20,306 bases of DNA. Source: a virus. Made by a program: the position numbers and the translations under genes. Location: positions 1 through 20,306 of the IMG/VR virus record IMGVR_UViG_3300009285_003004, one strand, 5' to 3'. Below are positions 6,734 through 13,449 of the stretch, piece after piece. The notes beneath the pieces were generated by a model that made no database searches, was not told the DNA's origin, and saw only the letters and a list, made by a program, of their open reading frames with translations. How positions within the stretch are numbered: the first letter of the stretch is position 1; every line of letters starts with the position of its first letter.

Positions 6734-7450
6734 TTGCCCGTCAATAGCGAGGTACTTAAATATTGCCGCACGCTCTTGGGAGAGACGACACAGAATAAGT
6801 ATCTGGACACCGAACTCATTCGGGCCTGGGACTACGCTCAAAAGGACTTCTCCAAGAAAACTGAAATCCTCCAAACGGAACTGTCCATTGCCGGGGTTTC
6901 CGGCACGAAAGATTACGCCATGACTTCCCTGACCCGTCCCATCAAGATTCGCAAGATCGTGTGGGATTGGAATACCTCCAACGCCTACCGCTTGGCCAAC
7001 ATGGACTTTGACGATTACCCGCATGGGGTAGAAAACCAGACTGGCCGACCGCAATTCTATGTGGTGTGGAACGATCAAATCCGCATTTATCCTACGCCCG
7101 ATGAAAGCAAGAGCTTCCGCGTGTATTACGTCTTCTCGGCCAGCAGCATCAATGATACCGTCGCCTTTTCTGCTAACAGCGAGATCAGCCAAATCCCTGA
7201 ACGCTGGCACCAGGCTGTTGCGCATTACGCCGTGGCGCAGATGTTGGAGAAGTACGCCACGGAGCAAGGGATTGACGCCAAGATCGCTCGGATGCTCTCG
7301 GTGTACGAGAAAGCCGTAGGAGACGCCCGCCTATTGGAGAATCGCCCAGCCGATGAAACCACGCCCCTGGGGTTCAAGGGCTTGATGTCCCCCGCGTTTG
7401 ATGGAGAACAGGGCGGGTATGGAGGGTACACCGGCAGGCCACTTTTATGA
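6734..7450 (+). CDS. Head-to-tail adaptor protein, SU10-adaptor-like
   Basis: 238 residues from TTG, with GGAGGTGA 6 bases upstream. The pattern fits phage adaptor proteins of the SU10/gp4 kind: an N-terminal helical part (LKYCRTLLGE, LIRAWDYAQKDF), then KDYAMTSLTRPIKIRKIVWD, a strand region with GRPQFYVVWNDQIRIYPTPDESKSFRVYYVF, and a closing helical pair PERWHQAVAHYAVAQMLEKY followed by a helix ending in ENRP. The order 'YP-x-P, then V-x-Y-x-F, then a helix with HYA' is what I recall for this family. Such proteins form a ring below the portal and connect it to the nozzle. The gene is followed, after a 61-residue protein, by a nozzle-like gene, as expected. The Gly/Tyr-rich tail (GGYGGYTGRP) is probably disordered. 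No search was possible, so the family call stays moderate. Confidence 0.68.
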   Translation: MPVNSEVLKYCRTLLGETTQNKYLDTELIRAWDYAQKDFSKKTEILQTELSIAGVSGTKDYAMTSLTRPIKIRKIVWDWNTSNAYRLANMDFDDYPHGVENQTGRPQFYVVWNDQIRIYPTPDESKSFRVYYVFSASSINDTVAFSANSEISQIPERWHQAVAHYAVAQMLEKYATEQGIDAKIARMLSVYEKAVGDARLLENRPADETTPLGFKGLMSPAFDGEQGGYGGYTGRPLL

Positions 7451-7632
7451 CAAAATCCCTCGTAGATGATACCGTGCGAGATGCCATTTCAGAGGGCATG
7501 ATCCCTGGCCGGATCGCCCTCTGGATGATCCATGAAGTCTTGTTGGATCGTCCAGAGTTCATGCGCGGGGCCGCTGTGATCCCTCATCCGGTGTATGGGT
7601 GGACGCAGCCGAAGGTGATCTTCCCCAACTAA
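7447..7632 (+). CDS. Small protein of unknown function between adaptor and nozzle genes
   Basis: 61 residues. The ATG overlaps the adaptor stop (ATGA), and the frame ends one base before the next start codon, so it fills the space exactly; this packing is the main argument that it is real. The sequence begins with an acidic helix (SLVDDTVRDAISEGMIPGRIALWMIHEVLL), then a Pro/aromatic tail (HPVYGWTQPKVIFP). No transmembrane segment and no known motif are seen. Small proteins in this position in podovirus-like genomes can be head-tail joining or tail accessory proteins, but nothing in the sequence proves that here. A clear Shine-Dalgarno is missing, so expression probably depends on coupling to the adaptor gene. 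Confidence 0.65.
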   Translation: MTKSLVDDTVRDAISEGMIPGRIALWMIHEVLLDRPEFMRGAAVIPHPVYGWTQPKVIFPN

Positions 7633-7633
7633 C

Positions 7634-10417
7634 ATGGCTTATCCCGTTACCACCCTTCCTCCGATTAAGGGCGTTTGCCGGGATTTTGAACCCGGAACTT
7701 TGCTCCCCGGCCAATCCCCTGACATGCAAGACATCCGCCTCACCATCCGGCGAGAGATTGAGAAGATGGACGGGTTTGCGAAGTGGAATGGCACGGCCAA
7801 TCCTGACGCCAGCCAGCTTCGGGGGGGGTTTGACATGCAAAAGTGGGACACGATCACCCGCCGGCTTGTGCTCGCCAGCCACAACAAGGTGTGGACGCAC
7901 GGCCAAAAGAGTAACATTCTCTCGGCCAATCAATCCGATGTCGAAACAAACACGGCAGGCTTCCTTGCTATTGGAGGGGGAACGATTACGAGAGATACGA
8001 ACAATTATTATCAAGGGACGGCTTCATTCAAGGTTGTCACTGGTGCTGTGAATGGTGATGGGGGCAAGGTGGATACCGTTTCAGCGTCAGCCGCCACTCA
8101 ATACACGGCCTCCGTGCATCTCAAGGGGACGAGCGGGGACGTAGTTAAAATCGTCCTGCGCGACAACACCAACGCGACTGAAACGTCTACCACCATCACC
8201 ATGAACGGCCAATGGCAACGAAAAGAAGTCAGTCATACTACCGGCGCCCTGGCTGTCACGGATTTGGAGTTTCACTTGATAAACAATGCCGCCGCGACGA
8301 TCACGTTCTATGCCGATGCTTTTCAGATTGAAGCCAACAGCTTTGCCGGGCATTGGACGCGAGGCGGGGATTCTGGGTGGACAGCTATTACCCCATCAGG
8401 GATCACCAATCAAAACACCTTCTTGGAAGATGGGTTCTGGGACTTTGCACTGGCGGATGATCTGCTCGTCATGTGCAATGGCCTGGACAAACCCTACTTC
8501 TGGGATGGGTTAGGGACGGTGGCGCTCACATTGGGTGGGGATGTTTGGGAAACGTTTCAGCATCGTCCCTCGGTGATTGCCAGCGCGACAGAACAAGTGA
8601 TCAACGAAGAATTATTCTCTATTTCAGGAGCGAATGGAGCCCTCTCACATTACCGCTATAGATTTTTTGGCAATGTTTGGGATAGTCGTCTGAATCCCGT
8701 GACCGATACCTATGCACGGGCGGGATTTGTTTTGGAAGGTCTTCTTCATGTGGCTGGGGGCAATGCTCAGCTGGTTCATGATGTCTATGATCCCATCAAG
8801 AATACCTGGGATGCGGCAGGGTCATTGCCAGCGGTTCGTTCTTTTGCTGGAGGAGAAGCGTTAGGGATTTACGGGTATGTGTATGGTGGGATTGTGGCTG
8901 GGGCGGCGGTAGCAACGGGAGTGAAGTTTACCACTCTGACTAATGCCTGGTCAGCTATCGCTAACTTGAATGTCGCCGTCAATTCTGTCGGCCATGCACA
9001 AGGCAATGATTTAGTGTTCAAGATGGGCGGCATTGATACTGCCCCTGCGTATCGTACTGACATCGAAGCCTACAATGCTGATGACAATGCTTGGACAGCC
9101 AGAATCGGATTGAATACGGCAAGAGATTTAGCAGCTTCGTTCACCTTGAGTGGTGGAGGAGGTTATGCAGGAGGAGAAGTTGCTGGTCCGACGAACTCAG
9201 CGATCAATGAAATCCATGATTTTTTGGGGAATGTGACTCAAGTGGTGAAGGCGATTACATCCGCAACGAATGACTTGCAAGGAATGGGAGCGGTGCTCAA
9301 TGGCATCGGTCATTTTTCAGGAGGGACGGCTGCAGGAGTGTCCATTTCTTTCCGATATGTTCCTTTTAATTCTCATGTCATCAGCCAATTCGCCGTGTTC
9401 TTTCAAGGTGTCCTCTTTACCGCTGGGGACACGGCCAATCCTTCTCGCTTAAACTACACCGATCTGCACAAGATTAGGACCCAACGGGCCAACGCCTTCA
9501 TTGATCTCCCCCTAGATAGAATCACGTCCTTGTTCGCCTATCAAAACAGCCTCTATGCCCTCTCGCGTGATGGCGGCGTCCGCGTCAACGGGACCACGTT
9601 TGATCCTGACCCGGAGCTAGGCAATCAGTACATCGAGCAAGTCCCTCAAATGCCCGGCTGTGTCTCTCATCGTTCCGTCGTCAGTGTCTCTTCGTGGGGC
9701 TTGATGTTTTGGTGGTCCGAGGAAGGGCCGGTGCTGTGGGATGGCAACCGCCCCGTGAACCTAGCGAGACGCTATGTGAATGGCGAGCCTCGCGGGTTGC
9801 AGAAGTTCTTCGCGGCCACGGCCAACTTTGATCAGTCCTTTCACAAGCACATCGTGGGACATCACAAACCTGACACGGCTGAGGTGTGGTGGTGGCTGTC
9901 CACGGCGTCCTCCATTCGGGATGTGGCCTACATCTACAACTACGAGATTGACGAATGGTGCGGCCCGATCAACATTCGCGGGGACTTCGCGATGACTGCC
10001 GAAGATATGAACACCGATCTGCCACTCATCTTCATCGGCGGGACGCTCGGCTTTGCCTACCAGTTGGGGACGGGGACGGATTACAATGGCTCCAACATTA
10101 ACGGGCGGTATCGCACGGATTTTATGACCTTCGGAGACATGCGGACGCTCAAGGACTACGATCACCTCTACACGATGGCCAAGCAATCAGGGGCGTGGAA
10201 TCTCACCATCAAAACCTTCCGTGACTGGTCCACCACAGCGGATGCCACCAAAACTGAAGTGTTAAGCGGCACCAACAAGGTGTTGGAGACCCCGATTGCC
10301 GGAGAGTCCGTCAATGCCTTGCAGTTGGAATGGAGCAATGCAACGAAGGCGGAACCGTTCACGGTGATCGGCGCCCAGATCGGCTTGAACCCCGCGCCGG
10401 AGGCTACGGTATCATGA
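7634..10417 (+). CDS. Tail nozzle-like protein with carbohydrate-binding-like and Kelch-like insertions
   Basis: 927 residues. The frame segments (about 1-92, 243-305 and 578-927) look like phage nozzle/tail-tube-B type proteins: KMDGFAKWNG and RRLVLASHNKVWTHG early, DDLLVMCNGLDKPYFWDG, then AVFFQGVLFTAGDTANPSRLNYTD, GCVSHRSVVSVSSWGLMFWWSEEGPVLWDG, and a C-terminal part with IYNYEIDEWCGP. Two further domains interrupt this frame. Residues about 93-242 resemble a carbohydrate-binding jelly roll (YYQGTASFKVV, YTASVHLKGTSGDVVKIVL, WQRKEVSHT, FYADAFQIE). Residues about 306-577 carry Kelch-like blades (GLLHVAGG, VYDPIKNTWDAAGSLPAVR, YNADDNAWTARIGLNTAR). The insert lines counted are AT-richer (40-48%) than the 3' part (63% in 9781-9840). 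The product should close the tail channel and, through the inserts, may bind cell-surface sugars. The only Shine-Dalgarno-like sequence (AAGGTGAT) is 14 bases away, so translation is probably coupled to the small gene before it. Confidence 0.68.
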   Translation: MAYPVTTLPPIKGVCRDFEPGTLLPGQSPDMQDIRLTIRREIEKMDGFAKWNGTANPDASQLRGGFDMQKWDTITRRLVLASHNKVWTHGQKSNILSANQSDVETNTAGFLAIGGGTITRDTNNYYQGTASFKVVTGAVNGDGGKVDTVSASAATQYTASVHLKGTSGDVVKIVLRDNTNATETSTTITMNGQWQRKEVSHTTGALAVTDLEFHLINNAAATITFYADAFQIEANSFAGHWTRGGDSGWTAITPSGITNQNTFLEDGFWDFALADDLLVMCNGLDKPYFWDGLGTVALTLGGDVWETFQHRPSVIASATEQVINEELFSISGANGALSHYRYRFFGNVWDSRLNPVTDTYARAGFVLEGLLHVAGGNAQLVHDVYDPIKNTWDAAGSLPAVRSFAGGEALGIYGYVYGGIVAGAAVATGVKFTTLTNAWSAIANLNVAVNSVGHAQGNDLVFKMGGIDTAPAYRTDIEAYNADDNAWTARIGLNTARDLAASFTLSGGGGYAGGEVAGPTNSAINEIHDFLGNVTQVVKAITSATNDLQGMGAVLNGIGHFSGGTAAGVSISFRYVPFNSHVISQFAVFFQGVLFTAGDTANPSRLNYTDLHKIRTQRANAFIDLPLDRITSLFAYQNSLYALSRDGGVRVNGTTFDPDPELGNQYIEQVPQMPGCVSHRSVVSVSSWGLMFWWSEEGPVLWDGNRPVNLARRYVNGEPRGLQKFFAATANFDQSFHKHIVGHHKPDTAEVWWWLSTASSIRDVAYIYNYEIDEWCGPINIRGDFAMTAEDMNTDLPLIFIGGTLGFAYQLGTGTDYNGSNINGRYRTDFMTFGDMRTLKDYDHLYTMAKQSGAWNLTIKTFRDWSTTADATKTEVLSGTNKVLETPIAGESVNALQLEWSNATKAEPFTVIGAQIGLNPAPEATVS

Positions 10418-11037
10418 AAGAATTGACGCAAGTGACGCAAGACTTCTCGCTCGTCCCTTCGGCTCAAAAGCCGTTGATTGAGAAAGCGGTAGCCTTACTG
10501 CAACGCGCCGAACCCTCAGAGACGCGCATGAGTGAGTATCAAGCGAAGCACTTTGTGACGGGTCAATACCCGACACCGTGGCGCAACTACAAACAAGCGG
10601 TGGGGGAAATTGAAGCTCGGTTGAACGTCCTCGTTGATCTCCATTACCAATCCCGCCTGAGACAAAGCCAGATTCATCAATGGCAATGGCTGCTTCGTTG
10701 GAGCTTGCGCCTCGAATATCTCTGCGGATGGTTCAAGGGCGTGTCAGGTGGGGCCTCAGCGAAAGTCGCCTACTGGCGTTGTCAAGAACGCTTCACTGAA
10801 CGAGATGTTCAGCAAAAGCTCAAAGAATTGAAGTGGTATGAAGAAGCGTTAGAATCCTTGCACGCTCAAATTGACGGCCACGATCCCGCCCTGTTGGAGC
10901 AGCAGTCTTGGGAGGCGGAACAGGTGAAGAAGGACCATCAGGAAATGAGCCAAGCCGTGCAGCGCGTGGCCCGTTTGCAAATGGCGAAAAACATGGTACA
11001 ACAAGAGATCAAGGAGGGAAGAAATCATGGCACTTAA
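10414..11037 (+). CDS. Helical virion-region protein of unknown function
   Basis: 207 residues from ATG 10414, which overlaps the nozzle stop (ATGA) and has GGAGG at 10399-10403. The frame stays open upstream to 10330, but that part only mirrors the end of the nozzle gene. The protein is almost wholly helical and charged, with a Trp-rich middle (HQWQWLLRWSLRLEYLCGWF), then a long coiled coil rich in Glu, Gln and Lys (about residues 125-200: QQKLKELKWYEEALESLHAQ and onward). No catalytic motif is visible. It sits between the nozzle gene and three ejection-like genes, so it may be a minor virion protein or an assembly partner; this is inference from position. Its stop overlaps the next gene by 11 bases, and the strong ribosome site of that gene lies inside it. 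It is not recognised as a member of any family. Confidence 0.7.
   Translation: MKELTQVTQDFSLVPSAQKPLIEKAVALLQRAEPSETRMSEYQAKHFVTGQYPTPWRNYKQAVGEIEARLNVLVDLHYQSRLRQSQIHQWQWLLRWSLRLEYLCGWFKGVSGGASAKVAYWRCQERFTERDVQQKLKELKWYEEALESLHAQIDGHDPALLEQQSWEAEQVKKDHQEMSQAVQRVARLQMAKNMVQQEIKEGRNHGT
11011..11018 (+). promoter_or_regulatory. Shine-Dalgarno AAGGAGGG before ATG 11027
   Basis: AAGGAGGG lies within the 3' end of the preceding gene with 8 bases to the ATG. A consensus site of this quality suggests high production of the next protein. Confidence 0.75.
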
Positions 11038-12475
11038 TCTAGAATATAAGGGGCTAGGATATAAACCCAAGCTGAATCTTCCCACCACGCCTGGCGTCAC
11101 GCGCACCGCTGAGGGGGCGATTTCTGATCCTGACGTGACAATTTCGCCGGTGATCCCCGGCATCAAAAACAGCGAACTCCTGAAAGTCTTTGGTAAACAG
11201 GGCAATCCCTCCTATGTCCTTGAACGCTTGAGAGGCAATCTCCCGTCCATTCTCAGTGCCTATCAGGAGAAAACAGGGAAGGCCCTCCCTACGGAAGGGT
11301 GGGGCAAAGACGAAATCCTCGATTACGTCCAGCGGATCGGCTCAGAGGTGAAAGGACATGGGGATTGGACCAAAGCCTTTGACGTGGTGAAACAACGCGC
11401 CGTAGATCGTGGGATTGCCGACAAGAAGTACGAAGGCGAAGAACAAACGCGCATTGCAAAAGAGACCGCAAGGGAAGCCGAGCGGAAACGCCTGGAAGGG
11501 GGAGGGGACAAACCTGACGAGAAGCCTGGTGAGAAACCTGGTGAGAAACCTGGTGAGAAACCACCTATTGTCCTATTGCGTCCCGATCAGGAGTTTGACA
11601 AGGCGTTCCCCGGCCAGCAACCAGCTTCTCAGGAGGACCTTGATCTGTTCATGTCGGCAGGGAAGGAAGGCTATCTTGCCGCGAAAGCCTCTCAGAATCT
11701 CCCCTCGCAAGTAGCTACCCGTAAGAGTGATGTGACGAGCCAGATTACTCAACTCATGACGGACTTGGGCGTTGGCTCACCGGAAGATATTGAACAAGCC
11801 ATTGCGGATTTGGAAGCGAAGTATGGTACGACGCTTGAAGGGTTAGGATTGACCTCCGAGAAAATAAAGATCGCTCAGCAGTCTGCCCTTGAACGTAATC
11901 TCGATCTGGTGGCCCGCCAGCCCTTTGCACAAGCCCAACGGCAAGGCATGGCTCAAGCCGAAGCCGCCCTCCAAGCGCGGGGATTGACGCGCTCTGGCAG
12001 CGCCGCTGAAAGCGCCGCGAAAGTCGCGGCCTTGCTCGGTGGACAGCAAGCGGGGATGCGACAACAGGCCGTGCAAGGAAGTGAATCCCTGGGTCAACAA
12101 CTGCGCGGGTTGGCGTCGCAATTCGGCGCTCAGCAGTTAGGGGCGACGCAAGGACTCGGAGAATCCCTTCGAGGGTTAGGCGCCCAACTCGGCAGTTTGA
12201 AAACCCAAGTGGGCGCGCAAACAGGTGCGCAAGGCTTGGGGTCCCTCGGTGCGATCTTGGAGGGCTTGCGCGGTCAGACGTTTCAGGCAGGGGAAAGCGC
12301 GTTGGGGAGACGGGCGGCTCTTGATCTCACCCAGTTGCAAAATATCTACGGCCAGCAAGCGGCGGAAGCGAACCGCTTGTTTCAGACACAGTATGCGACG
12401 GCGACGACTCCCAAAGCGCAAGGGAGTGACTTCTGGCGGGACTTCCTCGGCCCCTTGTTGGGGAAGGCGATCTAA
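11027..12475 (+). CDS. Low-complexity helical protein, possible internal/ejection virion protein
   Basis: 482 residues. An N-terminal Pro/Thr-rich region is followed by a small folded-looking part (ELLKVFGKQGNPSYVLERL, GWGKDEILDYVQRIGSEVKG), a charged helix (TRIAKETAREAERKRLEGGG), and a PGEK linker of four 4-residue repeats (about 163-178). From about 235 the protein is Gln/Ala/Gly/Leu-rich helix without Cys, with many LGQQL-, GLGA- and LRGL-type repeats, including ARGLTRSGSAAESAAKVAALL. Small internal virion proteins of podoviruses are often Ala/Gln-rich helical chains of this kind, and the next two genes fit the same set. That role is inferred from composition and position; there is no family match I can state. 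The ATG has a consensus Shine-Dalgarno. The last codons end in DFWRDFLGPLLGKAI, an amphipathic helix. Confidence 0.68.
   Translation: MALNLEYKGLGYKPKLNLPTTPGVTRTAEGAISDPDVTISPVIPGIKNSELLKVFGKQGNPSYVLERLRGNLPSILSAYQEKTGKALPTEGWGKDEILDYVQRIGSEVKGHGDWTKAFDVVKQRAVDRGIADKKYEGEEQTRIAKETAREAERKRLEGGGDKPDEKPGEKPGEKPGEKPPIVLLRPDQEFDKAFPGQQPASQEDLDLFMSAGKEGYLAAKASQNLPSQVATRKSDVTSQITQLMTDLGVGSPEDIEQAIADLEAKYGTTLEGLGLTSEKIKIAQQSALERNLDLVARQPFAQAQRQGMAQAEAALQARGLTRSGSAAESAAKVAALLGGQQAGMRQQAVQGSESLGQQLRGLASQFGAQQLGATQGLGESLRGLGAQLGSLKTQVGAQTGAQGLGSLGAILEGLRGQTFQAGESALGRRAALDLTQLQNIYGQQAAEANRLFQTQYATATTPKAQGSDFWRDFLGPLLGKAI
11513..11560 (+). repeat. 12-base tandem repeat encoding a PGEK linker
   Basis: Three perfect units of CCTGGTGAGAAA (11525-11560) follow one degenerate unit CCTGACGAGAAG (11513-11524). 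They encode P-D-E-K then three P-G-E-K units. The perfect identity at third positions suggests recent slippage or duplication. The repeat separates the N-terminal part from the Gln/Ala-rich helical part of the protein, so it probably acts as a flexible spacer. Confidence 0.85.
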
Positions 12476-13449
12476 TGCCCTCCCTCCAAGACGCCCTCGC
12501 CGAACTCGCGCAACGCACGCAAGAGAACGCCGCCGCCAGGGAACAGCAAGCCAGCACGCAAGCCGGTGCCGGAGGGGCGGGGAACATTATCGGGGCCATT
12601 CTTCAGATGATCCAGCGGAACGCCGCGCAAGAAAAGGTACGCCAGCAAGAAGCTCAACAACAGACCTTCGGGCAGCAGTTGGGCGCCTACATGGAACAGC
12701 CGGAACCCTTCACGGATGGTGCGGGACCGATCCTGCCTGGGACGGCTCCTGCGCCGACTGCGGTCACGCCCGATCAACAGCGGATCATGATGGACCTTTT
12801 TAAGGAGCGCGGACGGGGGGAACGCCTGTTGGGTGAAGAACGTCAAAAGACGTTCCGCCTTGAGGAATCCATTCGTCAACAAGGGCTTAGCCCTGAAATG
12901 GGGGAGTTTCTTTCACGGACGGCTGGCTTGGAAGGGATGCCGCCTCCCAAAACGGAAATGGATGCGAAGGCCATCGTCATGATGATGAGTCAGAAAGCCA
13001 GCGCAGAAAAGGCTCAAGCCTCCCTCGCCAGCAAACTGGCCATCGCGAAGATGTACATCAACAGCCGAGCCTCCCTTCTTCAGAAGGCGCGCCAGATGCC
13101 CCCTGAAAGGGTGGAAGACATCATCAACGATAACGTGGTGAACGCCCTGAAAGTGGTTTTCCCGGATGGTCCCGTCCCCGGCAAACCAGGCATGGCGGAA
13201 TACGAGGCGGTCAGAACGCAGATTGACATGGATGTGCGCCAGAACATGCGGAAAGCCCAAGCCGGTCCCCCGCCGCCTTCCAAGCAACTCGCTCCCACCC
13301 TCAGCACCGGCATTGTTCCCTCGGATGATCTTGGGTGGCTGAGGAAGCACAAGCCTGCAATGAGCTTACCCTTAGGCACAATGACGAAGAGCAAACGCTA
13401 TCGGGTGGTCATGGTGGGAGGCCAAAAAGATTGGCAACTGCAACCGTAG
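12475..13449 (+). CDS. Gln/Ala-rich helical protein of unknown function, virion region
   Basis: 324 residues. The ATG shares one base with the previous stop (TAATG). The N-terminal 70 residues are Gln/Ala-rich and helical (LQDALAELAQRTQENAAARE, GNIIGAILQMIQRNAAQEK), then a Pro/Thr linker (GPILPGTAPAPTAV), a charged coiled coil (DQQRIMMDLFKERGRGERLL), and a helical middle with MMMSQKASAEKAQASLASKL. The C-terminal part includes PPERVEDIINDNVVNALKVV and a basic end (MTKSKRYRVVMVGGQKDW). No catalytic motif or transmembrane segment is visible. Its place between an Ala/Gln-rich protein and a very large ejection-like protein suggests that it also enters the virion. Not recognised. Only a weak GGGGAAGG precedes the start, so coupling to the upstream gene is likely. 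Its 3' end contains the ribosome site of the next gene. Confidence 0.68.
   Translation: MPSLQDALAELAQRTQENAAAREQQASTQAGAGGAGNIIGAILQMIQRNAAQEKVRQQEAQQQTFGQQLGAYMEQPEPFTDGAGPILPGTAPAPTAVTPDQQRIMMDLFKERGRGERLLGEERQKTFRLEESIRQQGLSPEMGEFLSRTAGLEGMPPPKTEMDAKAIVMMMSQKASAEKAQASLASKLAIAKMYINSRASLLQKARQMPPERVEDIINDNVVNALKVVFPDGPVPGKPGMAEYEAVRTQIDMDVRQNMRKAQAGPPPPSKQLAPTLSTGIVPSDDLGWLRKHKPAMSLPLGTMTKSKRYRVVMVGGQKDWQLQP
13416..13421 (+). promoter_or_regulatory. Shine-Dalgarno GGGAGG before TTG 13431
   Basis: GGGAGG lies 9 bases before TTG 13431. It supports this start over an ATG at 13335, which has no such site and would overlap the preceding gene by 115 bases. Confidence 0.65.

Noticed and set aside
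6695-7267. Antisense open frame opposite the adaptor gene
   Set aside because: It straddles the third glycosyltransferase end and the adaptor gene; both have strong + strand support, and the reverse product shows no motif.
12225-12803. Second + strand open frame across the 11027 and 12475 genes
   Set aside because: Product is almost all Arg, Ser, Pro and Thr, typical of a shifted reading of GC-rich coding DNA, and it would overlap two supported genes.
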